Shown here: piece after piece, positions 8,978 through 16,624 of the stretch
Layout of the letters: every line of letters begins with the position of its first letter
Position numbering within the stretch: the first letter of the stretch is position 1
Assembly: GCF_040811775.1 (NCBI RefSeq)
Contig: NZ_JBFNXW010000002.1
Coordinates: forward strand, 351,428-415,427
Direction: 5' to 3'
DNA from: Balneola sp. MJW-20
GTDB taxonomy: Bacteria; Bacteroidota; Rhodothermia; Balneolales; Balneolaceae
DNA length: 64,000 nt
Position numbers and translations under genes: made by a program
Notes under the pieces: model-generated
Databases searched by the model: none
What the model was told of the DNA's origin: nothing
Seen by the model: the letters and a program-made list of their open reading frames with translations, nothing else

Positions 8978-8985
8978 TATATTTG
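8978..8985 (+). promoter_or_regulatory. Candidate -7 promoter box of hipBA cassette
   Basis: TATATTTG fits the Bacteroidota -7 consensus TAnnTTTG exactly, but no good -33 TTG lies 20 nt upstream. An alternative is TTG (8983-8985) with N20 and TATTTTTA (9006-9013). Either places the start site between the two inverted repeats. Confidence 0.35.
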
Positions 8986-9049
8986 TCATTAAAATTATAC
9001 GGTCTTATTTTTAATGCTAAAATAAATATGCATTAGTCGTTCTAAAACA

Positions 9050-9072
9050 GTATAATGAATAAATAATTATAC
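9050..9072. promoter_or_regulatory. Second inverted-repeat operator candidate at the hipB start
   Basis: GTATAAT (9050-9056) and ATTATAC (9066-9072) are perfect 7-bp arms separated by 9 nt. The right arm ends 3 nt before the hipB ATG at 9076, so a bound protein would block transcription elongation or the leader. It shares the half-site with 8929-8948 but has a wider spacing. Confidence 0.5.
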
Positions 9073-9075
9073 ATT

Positions 9076-9423
9076 ATGGAATTTTCAGCACTTTCAGACC
9101 AGGCAATATTAAAGCAGATCGGTAAGAGAATACGCCGAAAGAGGTTGCAGCAGAATATCACACAGGAAGCGATGGCAGAGAACGCCGGTCTGAGTCGTAT
9201 AACTATTAGTAATCTGGAGCAGGGGAAATCCTCTTCCCTCAGGACCCTTATACAAGTTCTCAGAGTTCTTGGTCAACTTGATGATCTGGAGGCATTCATA
9301 CCTGAGCCGGGGGTGAGTCCAATGGAAATGCTTAAAAATGAGGGGAAGAAACGAAAGCGCGCATCATCATCTGTTACCCATGACAGAGTTGAAGATGAAA
9401 CGGAAGACTGGGAAGCATGGTAG
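9076..9423 (+). CDS. hipB: HipB-like XRE-family antitoxin / autorepressor
   Basis: The 115-residue protein has an XRE helix-turn-helix at about residues 14-70 (IGKRIRRKRLQQNITQEAMA, then GLSRITISNLEQGK as recognition helix). The C-terminal tail (residues 85-115) is charged and likely disordered, ending in Trp, as is common for HipB proteins that thread into the partner kinase. It should neutralise HipA and repress the operon through the flanking inverted repeats. The stop codon overlaps the hipA start region by 7 nt, which sets the pair as translationally coupled. Base composition does not differ visibly from neighbours. Confidence 0.9.
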   Translation: MEFSALSDQAILKQIGKRIRRKRLQQNITQEAMAENAGLSRITISNLEQGKSSSLRTLIQVLRVLGQLDDLEAFIPEPGVSPMEMLKNEGKKRKRASSSVTHDRVEDETEDWEAW

Positions 9424-10706
9424 ATACAGCAGCAGTTAAGATCTGGGGAGAACTTGCAGGGGCGGTAAGCTGGATTGAGGAGAAGAATTATGCCGTTTTT
9501 GAATATGCACCTGAATACTTAGAGAAAGGCCCTGAGCTTGCTCCACTGACCATGCCGCATTCGAAGGCTAAGACGGATCCGCTCTTTTTATTTAATCTCT
9601 TGAATAAAGATACATTTCTAGGCTTACCAGGCATGCTGGCCGATTCTCTTCCGGATGACTTTGGTAATGCTGTTATAAATGCCTGGCTTGAAAAACAGGG
9701 GAGAGTAGCCGGGAGCATGAATCCTATTGAAAGGCTGTGTTATGTTGGCAAGAGGGGAATGGGAGCACTGGAATATGAACCGGTCATGCGAGAAGAATTA
9801 TCTGAGGGTTACAAGATCGAAGTGGATGAATTGGCCAGGCTGGCTGATGTTATTCTGAACCGGCGTGATAAATTGAAAACAAATTATCTGGAAAAGACCG
9901 ATGCGCTGAATGATATCATTAGAGTGGGTTCATCAGCCGGTGGTGCCAGACCAAAAGCCATCATCGCATGGAATGAAGAGACCGGGGAAATACGATCCGG
10001 TCAATCCCGTGCCCCGGACGATTTTGATTACTGGATCATGAAGTTTGACGGAGTCCAATCAGAGAAACTGGGTAATCCGGCAGGGTTCGGAAGGATCGAA
10101 TATGCTTATTATTTAATGGCTAAAGCTGCCGGGATATCCATGATGCCCTGCAGACTTTTTGAAGAAGCAGGCCGGGCTCATTTTATGACAAAACGCTTTG
10201 ACCGGACTTCCAGTTACCGGAAACTGCATGTTCAGACTCTATGCGGAATAGCACACTTCGATTACAACCAGGCAGGAAGATATAGTTACGAAGATGCCTT
10301 TCAGGTAATGCGAAGACTCAAACTTCCTTTCCAGGATGCCGTGGAGCAGTACCGGAGAATGGTTTTTAATATCCTGGCAAGAAATCAGGATGATCATACC
10401 AAGAATATATCCTTTGTGATGTTTAAGAGCGGCAAGTGGAGGCTAAGTCCGGCTTATGATCTGACTTTTTCCTTTAATCCGGACGGGAAATGGACCCATA
10501 TGCATCAAATGAGTCTGAATGGTAAAAGGGAGCATTTTAGCAGAGAAGACCTGATCGATGCAGGAAAAGCGATCAGTATTAAGAAACCTTACGAGATCAT
10601 TGAGGAAGTGGAATCGGCGATCGCCGGATGGGAACGCTTTGCGGGTGCAGCGGGTGTAATAAATGAGCACCGGAAATATATATCCAAACACCTGAGAAGA
10701 CTTTGA
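9417..10706 (+). CDS. hipA: HipA-family serine/threonine kinase toxin
   Basis: HipA kinases phosphorylate a cytosolic target (glutamyl-tRNA synthetase in E. coli) and arrest growth; the target here is unknown. The 429-residue chain has the N-terminal HipA subdomain (about 1-125), the Gly-rich loop VGSSAGGARPK (170-180) holding the serines equivalent to the autophosphorylated Ser150 of E. coli HipA and the ATP-contact Lys180, the catalytic NQDDHTKN (323-330, D325 as base) and the metal-binding D348 in SPAYD. All key residues are intact, so an active kinase is expected. The next gene overlaps the stop by 4 nt if its TTG start is used, so hipA is read together with the amidoligase. Confidence 0.93.
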   Translation: MVDTAAVKIWGELAGAVSWIEEKNYAVFEYAPEYLEKGPELAPLTMPHSKAKTDPLFLFNLLNKDTFLGLPGMLADSLPDDFGNAVINAWLEKQGRVAGSMNPIERLCYVGKRGMGALEYEPVMREELSEGYKIEVDELARLADVILNRRDKLKTNYLEKTDALNDIIRVGSSAGGARPKAIIAWNEETGEIRSGQSRAPDDFDYWIMKFDGVQSEKLGNPAGFGRIEYAYYLMAKAAGISMMPCRLFEEAGRAHFMTKRFDRTSSYRKLHVQTLCGIAHFDYNQAGRYSYEDAFQVMRRLKLPFQDAVEQYRRMVFNILARNQDDHTKNISFVMFKSGKWRLSPAYDLTFSFNPDGKWTHMHQMSLNGKREHFSREDLIDAGKAISIKKPYEIIEEVESAIAGWERFAGAAGVINEHRKYISKHLRRL

Positions 10707-11707
10707 GTACTGAAGAACAGAACCGATTTGTGATGCCCCCCTGCATCGAAAATGATAACGGAGAGGAACGAAAGGCAGGGTATGAGATCGAGTTTACCGG
10801 GCTGGATATAGGCAGGTCTGCAGAGATCATAAGAGAACTTTATGGCGGGGAAATCAAAAAAGAATCTGAATACGAATTCAAAGTTTGTGATACTGAATTC
10901 GGAGACTTTAAACTAGAGCTGGATGCATCACTGATCCGGGATAAGAAATATGAAAAATTTCTGAGCTCTATCGGAATACAAGTTCCAGCAGGCAATAGTG
11001 CGGAAATGGAAAGTCTCATTAAAAACGCCGCTACTCCCTGGGTGCCTTTTGAGATCGTGACACCACCGGTAGAACTTACCCGTATGCATCAGCTTAATGC
11101 TATGACCAACAGGCTGCGGGAAGAAAAAGCTATAGGGACCAAAGATTCGTTTCTCTATGCTTTTGGAATGCATATCAATCCTGAAGCACCCTCCCTTAAA
11201 GCTCAATCCATTCTGGATCACCTCCGGGCTTTTATGATGCTGGACCCATGGATACGCAAGGATGCAGGAATTGATCTCAGCAGAAGGATCACACCCTATA
11301 TCGACCCTTTTGGAAAAGACTATATGCGAAAAATTCTGGATCCGGCTTATCCGGCTGATCTTTCACAGTTGATTAAGGAATATTTTCGGTTTGGGAATTC
11401 CAGAAACCGTGCGCTGGATCTGCTTCCCATGTTTATGTGCCTGAACGAAGGTCTGACGTCAGCACTACTGAAAGAAGAGCTGACTTCTGCAAGACCGACC
11501 TATCACTATCGACTTCCTAATTGTGAGATCGACGATCCGGCTTGGTCGCTGGCTTCAGAATGGAACCGATGGGTCAGAGTGGAGCAACTGGCAAATGATA
11601 AAGAGCAGTTATCTGTTAATATGAATAAGTGGATGGAATTGAATGAAAAGTTTACGATCCGTAAAAAAGGAAAATGGATACGGATCATTGAAAAATGGAT
11701 TGAATAA
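10703..11707 (+). CDS. Putative amidoligase (Amidoligase_2 family, glutamine-synthetase-like fold)
   Basis: Amidoligases of this type form amide or peptide-like bonds using ATP and are related in fold to glutamine synthetase and GCS. The motif order fits: GYEIEFTGLD (26-35), ELDASL (72-77), FEIVTPP (116-122) and FGMHINPE (154-161), which carry the acidic and basic residues expected to bind Mg-ATP and substrate. The length of 334 residues is normal. The start is TTG at 10703, overlapping the hipA stop (TTGA); an ATG at 10733 (residue 11) is the alternative and would leave a 26-nt gap. The next gene begins 1 nt after the stop. Published comparative genomics pairs such ligases with class-I amidotransferases; the amide product is not known. 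Confidence 0.82.
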   Translation: MSTEEQNRFVMPPCIENDNGEERKAGYEIEFTGLDIGRSAEIIRELYGGEIKKESEYEFKVCDTEFGDFKLELDASLIRDKKYEKFLSSIGIQVPAGNSAEMESLIKNAATPWVPFEIVTPPVELTRMHQLNAMTNRLREEKAIGTKDSFLYAFGMHINPEAPSLKAQSILDHLRAFMMLDPWIRKDAGIDLSRRITPYIDPFGKDYMRKILDPAYPADLSQLIKEYFRFGNSRNRALDLLPMFMCLNEGLTSALLKEELTSARPTYHYRLPNCEIDDPAWSLASEWNRWVRVEQLANDKEQLSVNMNKWMELNEKFTIRKKGKWIRIIEKWIE

Positions 11708-11708
11708 T

Positions 11709-12488
11709 ATGCTCCCTAAACCGGTGATCGGCGTAACAGGACCCTCAAAGGGCGGAACTGCAGCCTGGCTGGCTACCGCTTTATCGATAATTCTGGCTGG
11801 AGGTCATCCCTTAAGGATCACCACCTCAAAAAAAGTTGAGATATCCGAGATCGATGGATTGATCATAGGTGGTGGTGCTGATATTGATCCGGGCCGATAT
11901 GGTGAACGGTTTTTACAGGTCAAAAAAAAAGCTCCGGGACGATCTATTATGCGATGGGTACTGAATATTCTTTTATTCCCGGTATACTGGCTGATACGGA
12001 AACTATTTCAGACCAAGTCGCCTGCTTTGGATACTGAACGGGATGAGCTTGAGCTGAAACTGATTAATGAAGCCATACTGGCTTCAAAGCCTGTAATGGG
12101 AATCTGCAGGGGAATGCAATTATTAAACGTGCACTACGGTGGTACACTTCATCAGGATATCAGTAACTTTTATGTGGAGCAATCTATTCCGTCTTCCATA
12201 TTTCCTTTAAAACAAGTAGAAATAAAGCCGGATACGCTTTTGAGATCCATACTCGGAAAAGAAGTATGTATCGTTAATGCCCTACATCATCAGGCAATCA
12301 AAAAATTAGGGGAGGGGATGAAAACAGCTGCTTGTGAAATGGGTAAAGAGATCACGCAAAGCATTCAGCACACCGGTGAAAATTTTGTCATCGGTGTTCA
12401 GTGGCATCCTGAATACATGATACAGGTTCCCGAACAAAGAAGACTGTTCCAGGAACTGGTGAGAAGATCGGCTGCAGACTCAGCTTAG
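11709..12488 (+). CDS. Class-I glutamine amidotransferase, gamma-Glu-GABA hydrolase-like (peptidase C26)
   Basis: The 259-residue protein has the PuuD-like class-I fold with catalytic triad C133 (GICRGMQ), H233 and E235 (QWHPE), and the GGGADIDPGRYG segment typical of peptidase C26. It may hydrolyse a gamma-glutamyl amide or supply ammonia to the neighbouring amidoligase. Residues 83-100 form a hydrophobic, aromatic insertion between two basic stretches, unusual for a soluble hydrolase and suggestive of membrane contact. The ATG at 11709 is chosen because it sits 1 nt past the amidoligase stop; an in-frame upstream start inside that gene is less likely. The 3' end overlaps the convergent thioredoxin gene by 9 nt. 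Confidence 0.87.
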   Translation: MLPKPVIGVTGPSKGGTAAWLATALSIILAGGHPLRITTSKKVEISEIDGLIIGGGADIDPGRYGERFLQVKKKAPGRSIMRWVLNILLFPVYWLIRKLFQTKSPALDTERDELELKLINEAILASKPVMGICRGMQLLNVHYGGTLHQDISNFYVEQSIPSSIFPLKQVEIKPDTLLRSILGKEVCIVNALHHQAIKKLGEGMKTAACEMGKEITQSIQHTGENFVIGVQWHPEYMIQVPEQRRLFQELVRRSAADSA

Positions 12489-12791
12489 ATGCTGCTCAAT
12501 AATTCCGGTAAGAGCTGGGGCCTGGATCACTCCTGACTGTTGCCAGATGACCTTTCCTTCCCGAATAAGAACCAGCGTTGGTACACCCCGGACCTGATAA
12601 CGGATCGCAGCATCAGGGTTAGTCTCAGCATTGATCTTGACTACATTGATGCGGTCTCCCATAGAGGATTTAACTTCTTTCAGAATGGGATTCATCATTT
12701 TACAGGGCTGGCACCAGTCCGTATAAAAATCAATGAGCACCGGCTTATCACCGTTTATAAGATCATTAAATGAGGGTTTCGTCTTTTCCAT
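12480..12791 (-). CDS. Thioredoxin
   Basis: A 103-residue single-domain thioredoxin with active site WCQPCK (C27, C30) and the cis-Pro loop RGVPTLVL. No signal peptide, so it acts in the cytosol as a disulfide reductase. The active site has Gln where classical TrxA has Gly (WCGPC), so redox potential or partner choice may differ. It is convergent with the amidotransferase gene and lies downstream of the EEP hydrolase gene with an 82-nt gap. Confidence 0.92.
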   Translation of the reverse strand: MEKTKPSFNDLINGDKPVLIDFYTDWCQPCKMMNPILKEVKSSMGDRINVVKINAETNPDAAIRYQVRGVPTLVLIREGKVIWQQSGVIQAPALTGIIEQHLS

Positions 12792-12873
12792 GGAATCATT
12801 TTTTTTGACACTGAAAGATAATAATAAGCAATCAATATGACCATCTTGTGAAGATACTAATCACTCAGTGAAC

Positions 12874-13704
12874 CTAGTTTTTCCGCCGGGTTTTAACTAA
12901 GACCGGGAGATGGTCGGACGGACTTCGTCCCGCCCTTACTTCTGAAATGACCGCATATTCAAGAACTTCCATATCATCGGATACTAGGATATAATCGATA
13001 CGGTCATGTAAAGGATTGCTTACATCAAAACCATTTAAGGTTCCTTCAGGTCCGTAAGGTTCTTTAATACTAATCTTCTTAGAATCATTGAGGATCGTGT
13101 TTAAATGAGCTATGGGAGCAGAGCTCGGTAATGTATTCAGATCACCGGTGAGGATAACCGGGTAACTGCTTCGATTCATCTCCCTGATCTTTTGGGTCAA
13201 AAGCTGAGCTGAGCGCAATCTGGCCAACTCTCCGCGATGGTCAAAATGTGTGTTCAAAACAAAATAGGGCTGCCCGGATAAATCGCGTACTCTTACCCAT
13301 GTACAAATTCTTTCTAAAGCAGCATCCCAGCCGACAGAAGGCTTACCGGGTGTATCCGATAACCAGAAAGTACCTGAAGACAATATCTCGTATCGGGTCG
13401 TATCGATCAGCAAAGGTGAGTATTCACCAGCCTCTGCTCCGTCTTCTCTGCCCACACCAACATAGGTATGAGAGGTAAGTGCTGAATCAAGATATACCAG
13501 CTGTGAGTGCAGTACTTCCTGCAAACCAACTATACCCGGATCATAATACCGGATCTGATCTGCTACCCAATCTTTTCGGTTTTGCCAGGTGTCAATGCCA
13601 TCATTGGGATTATCATAGCGGATATTATAGCTCATTACGGTCTGGGCACTGATGCAAACAGGTAAAAGAATGAGAATGAGAGAAAGAGAAGGCCTGATTT
13701 TCAT
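12874..13704 (-). CDS. Secreted endonuclease/exonuclease/phosphatase-family hydrolase
   Basis: A signal peptide (1-20, ending ISA) precedes an EEP-fold domain of about 255 residues. Catalytic motifs are complete: SYNIRYDN (metal and substrate), LQEVLHSQ (metal-binding Glu), NTHFDHRG (His), TGDLNTLP (Asp/Asn) and SDHLPVLV at the end (catalytic His). Enzymes with this architecture and a signal peptide are metal-dependent phosphodiesterases or phosphatases exported to the periplasm; the substrate could be nucleic acid, sphingomyelin-like lipid or inositol phosphate and cannot be decided. It follows the DUF1643 gene by 44 nt. Confidence 0.88.
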   Translation of the reverse strand: MKIRPSLSLILILLPVCISAQTVMSYNIRYDNPNDGIDTWQNRKDWVADQIRYYDPGIVGLQEVLHSQLVYLDSALTSHTYVGVGREDGAEAGEYSPLLIDTTRYEILSSGTFWLSDTPGKPSVGWDAALERICTWVRVRDLSGQPYFVLNTHFDHRGELARLRSAQLLTQKIREMNRSSYPVILTGDLNTLPSSAPIAHLNTILNDSKKISIKEPYGPEGTLNGFDVSNPLHDRIDYILVSDDMEVLEYAVISEVRAGRSPSDHLPVLVKTRRKN

Positions 13705-13748
13705 AACAGTCTTTTTGCCCGATGATACTAAATCATGGTATAAAAGAC

Positions 13749-14273
13749 TCAGGTACTTAACAGATCCATATAGGAGTGAAGGTCAAAGGGCTTTGGCTCT
13801 TCAGTCTTACGCAAATACAAAGGGTGGTGAGGATGTCCTGCTTTAGAGATCTTCCCGATACGGTAATAACTGCATTTATTATTCTCCAGAACCTCATAGA
13901 TATCTGCCAGGCAGCGTTGAAGATAGGATCTTTTTTCAATCAGGGTTCCCCAGGCACACCAGATATCAGGAGACCGGCCTTGCAACAGATCAGCTATCAC
14001 CTCCACGTTGCGCTGGTGGATCTTCCGGTTAAAGTGCTTATGCATCTTATCAGGATTGGTCGCCCGCTGCGGATAGAGGTTGAACATCAGCCAGCCTTCA
14101 TAGCCACAGGACTTCGCAAATCGTTCTACGGATGCCAGTGTCGGATCCAGATCGTTTGGCACCGCAGTGCTTGGATTGACACCAAAACATACCAAGGGTC
14201 TCGGGCCATCCACTCCCAGCGAATATCGGGTTAACGGTTCGTCGTGATGATAGGTCCAGACGCTGTCAGACAT
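13749..14273 (-). CDS. DUF1643 protein
   Basis: The 174-residue protein fits DUF1643: the start YSLGVDG, then LVCFGVNPSTAVPNDLDPT, a central GWLMFNLYPQRATNP and a C-terminal GKISKAGHPHHPLYL. The function of the family is unknown; the sequence has a Rossmann-like pattern but no recognised catalytic motif. It starts 3 nt after the stop of the DUF3127 gene, so the two are made together and may act in the same process. Confidence 0.85.
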   Translation of the reverse strand: MSDSVWTYHHDEPLTRYSLGVDGPRPLVCFGVNPSTAVPNDLDPTLASVERFAKSCGYEGWLMFNLYPQRATNPDKMHKHFNRKIHQRNVEVIADLLQGRSPDIWCAWGTLIEKRSYLQRCLADIYEVLENNKCSYYRIGKISKAGHPHHPLYLRKTEEPKPFDLHSYMDLLST

Positions 14274-14276
14274 CTT

Positions 14277-14660
14277 TTAAAAGGGGAGGTCGTCGTTAAT
14301 GTCGTCGATCTTGAATGTATTCTCACCGTCCTCATCATAGCTTTGAAGACTAGGAGGGAGTTCACGGGGGTCGCCGCCGCCCGCAGCCGGAGATCCTTTT
14401 TCGATCTTCCATGCTTTAACGTCAGTATACCACCGGCCGTTATATTCCCTGCTTTGGAGGTCAATATGAGCAGTGAGCTGCTCTCCTTCCTGAATATTTG
14501 ATTGATCGATCTGGTCACCCCATTGGGTAATGCAGACCTTTCGTGGATATTTTCCGGGGATCTCAAGGATGAAATCCCTTTTTTTCCACGGGCCATTCTT
14601 ACTCTCGCCGCTTTGTTCTTCTAAGATCTGGGTAACTTTACCTGTTATTTGTAAGTCCAT
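14277..14660 (-). CDS. DUF3127 OB-fold protein with SSB-like acidic tail
   Basis: Residues 1-90 fit DUF3127, a compact beta-rich domain resembling a single-strand-binding OB-fold (GKVTQILEEQSG, KRDFILEI, WYTDVKAWKIE). A flexible linker leads to a terminus reading DDLPF, nearly identical to the DDDIPF tip with which bacterial SSB recruits repair enzymes. I infer a DNA- or RNA-binding adaptor that contacts the same SSB-tail pockets. The true SSB must be elsewhere. Cotranscription with DUF1643 is likely (3-nt gap). Confidence 0.85.
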   Translation of the reverse strand: MDLQITGKVTQILEEQSGESKNGPWKKRDFILEIPGKYPRKVCITQWGDQIDQSNIQEGEQLTAHIDLQSREYNGRWYTDVKAWKIEKGSPAAGGGDPRELPPSLQSYDEDGENTFKIDDINDDLPF

Positions 14661-14773
14661 ATATAATTCTGAATAGTTTAACCAAAGGTAAGGATTCAGC
14701 AGGAGCTAATTCAAAAAGAATTGAAGAAATCAGGGGCCAATTATATAAAAGATCTTAAATCACATATCTTCAG

Positions 14774-15481
14774 ATGATGAAAGAAATAGAAGTATCCGGA
14801 CTTAAGATCGAATTTCACCGCGACAAGGTGAAGAATATAAATCTGAGAGTGTATCCGCCTTCCGGAAGGATCAGGGTATCCGCGCCATGGTATATGCGAA
14901 TGGCGATCGTAGAGGAATTCATCCGACACCGGGAAAAATGGATAAGAGAAAAACTAAGAAATAAAAGAGCAAAGCAAAGCCAGCAGCCAATTGAATATTG
15001 CGAAGGAGCAAAAATACCCTTTAAAGGTCGGGACCATGTACTACGATTAAAAGAAAAAGGGAGTGTGTCGTTTGAAGGCTTTAATGAGGAAGATCAGAGT
15101 CTGATACTCTGTGATTCCGGAACGAACCAAGTTTTACTGGAAAATAAGACGGAAGAATTATACCGAAGCTACCTGAAAGGAAAGATCCCAGAGATCGTAA
15201 GCCGCTATGAAGACCGGATGGGAGTGAAGGTTAATGAGATCGGCGTCAGGAAGATGAAGACGCGATGGGGAAGCTGTAATATCCGTGCAGGAAGGATCTG
15301 GCTGGGGCTGGAACTGGCAAAAAAGAGGCCGGAAGCACTAGAATATGTGGTCGTTCATGAAATGACCCATTTACTGGAAAAAGGTCACAACAAAAGGTTC
15401 TATGGGTTCCTTGATCGCTTTTATCCTGGCTGGAAAGAGATCGAAAAAGAACTTAACGGCCGGAAACGGTTTATTGATTAA
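14774..15481 (+). CDS. YgjP-like zinc metallopeptidase (M48-type, DUF45)
   Basis: The 235-residue protein has the YgjP/DUF45 layout: beta-rich N-terminal part (about 1-110), the MKTRWGSCN motif (161-169) and the zinc site HEMTHLLEKGHNKRF with H195, H199 and third ligand H205, E196 as catalytic base. There is no signal peptide, so it is cytosolic. It resembles SprT-like proteases in the active-site helix. Substrate is unknown. Start is Met1 or Met2 (adjacent ATGs at 14774 and 14777). It is divergent from the DUF3127 gene, 113 nt away. Confidence 0.9.
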   Translation: MMKEIEVSGLKIEFHRDKVKNINLRVYPPSGRIRVSAPWYMRMAIVEEFIRHREKWIREKLRNKRAKQSQQPIEYCEGAKIPFKGRDHVLRLKEKGSVSFEGFNEEDQSLILCDSGTNQVLLENKTEELYRSYLKGKIPEIVSRYEDRMGVKVNEIGVRKMKTRWGSCNIRAGRIWLGLELAKKRPEALEYVVVHEMTHLLEKGHNKRFYGFLDRFYPGWKEIEKELNGRKRFID

Positions 15482-15514
15482 GCTGACGCTTAAAGCCATT
15501 CAGGTTTCTGGTCC

Positions 15515-16519
15515 CTATTCATTAGTCAGAAATGGAATGATCTCATCCTCAAGCAATTCAAATATGGGTTCTTTATAAGACCGTCTTTGTGTTGCATTGG
15601 CCAATGAATTAGTAATAACAACCACTGCATCATATTCAGGTAACATAAATAAATACTGTCCTCCGAATCCCCATGCAAAGATCACCGGGGTGTTCTGCCT
15701 ATCAATGATCCACCACAGATATCCGTAGTCGTAAGGATTGAAATTACTTCGGGTATAAATTTGAAAGGACTGTTGCAGCCAGTTCGTACTCAGGATCCTT
15801 TCACCTTCCCAGATCCCACCATTCAGTAACATTTGACCAATCTTCAAAAGATCATTGGGGCTTAGGGCAAGATTATTTCCTCCCATATAGTATCCCTGAG
15901 GATCCTTGTCCCAGCCACCTACGGTTATATTCATAGGACCAAACATAAACCGGTTTGCGAATTCACGGGTACTCATTCCACTGGCTTTGGAAATGATCAC
16001 TGACAGCAGGTGAGTGGTACCGGTACTATAGACCATGTCACCACCCGGAACATCTTCAAAAGGCTGGTTCAGTTGAAATTCCACCCAGTTATCGCTTATC
16101 ACCCAGCGACCGTAATTATAAAAACTGGTCGTTTCCAGACCGGTCCGCATAGTAAGAAGGTCTTTGACCGTAATAGCCTCTTTACGGGGGTCCGGATTTT
16201 CCCGGAAATAATCTTCAAAATAAACAGATATCGGTGTTTCAACCGAATCAATGAACCCTTTGTCAACTGCAATACCGGTGAGCAGTGAAATGATACTTTT
16301 AGAAGCAGATTTGAGGTTGTAAGGCTGATCAGATCCACCTCCCCGGAAGGTCTCTTTCAGCAGTATTTGCCCTTTTTTCTGAACGATCAGCGTTCTAAGA
16401 GTACGGATGTCTTCGGCCTGCTGAATAATAGAACCGGGTGACTGCTGTCCGTAAAGTGGTCCTGCTAAAAAGCTGATCAGAACAAATAAAAGCAGAATGA
16501 AAGTACGTTTTGTGGGCAT
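15515..16519 (-). CDS. Secreted serine hydrolase, beta-lactamase/penicillin-binding-protein-like
   Basis: The mature protein follows a signal peptide (residues 1-24 from the chosen start, ending PLYG). The serine-hydrolase signature SASK (S71, K74) and the second motif YST (in VYSTGTTHLLS) are present; the third box is not a clear KTG, as in many class-C-like esterases. It probably hydrolyses esters or D-amino-acid peptides in the periplasm; antibiotic hydrolysis is not implied. The longer frame begins at 16552, but the added residues precede a normal signal peptide, so the ATG at 16519 is preferred. It is convergent with the YgjP-like gene. Confidence 0.85.
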   Translation of the reverse strand: MPTKRTFILLLFVLISFLAGPLYGQQSPGSIIQQAEDIRTLRTLIVQKKGQILLKETFRGGGSDQPYNLKSASKSIISLLTGIAVDKGFIDSVETPISVYFEDYFRENPDPRKEAITVKDLLTMRTGLETTSFYNYGRWVISDNWVEFQLNQPFEDVPGGDMVYSTGTTHLLSVIISKASGMSTREFANRFMFGPMNITVGGWDKDPQGYYMGGNNLALSPNDLLKIGQMLLNGGIWEGERILSTNWLQQSFQIYTRSNFNPYDYGYLWWIIDRQNTPVIFAWGFGGQYLFMLPEYDAVVVITNSLANATQRRSYKEPIFELLEDEIIPFLTNE

Positions 16520-16624
16520 GAAAATAGTCTTATTGAAACAGATTATAATCAAGACGCACTTTCATCCAAAATAATTTACAAGCATTTAAAAGCTTAGTAG
16601 AAACTGATACTGAGATACGATGTG

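Noticed and set aside
8880..12490. Genomic-island or phage origin of the hipBA cassette
   Set aside because: No integrase, tRNA attachment site or repeats flank it, and base composition is not clearly different apart from the AT-rich promoter.
15515..16519. Annotation of the serine hydrolase as an antibiotic-inactivating beta-lactamase
   Set aside because: Only SASK and YST boxes are seen without a KTG box; the esterase/peptidase-like description is safer.
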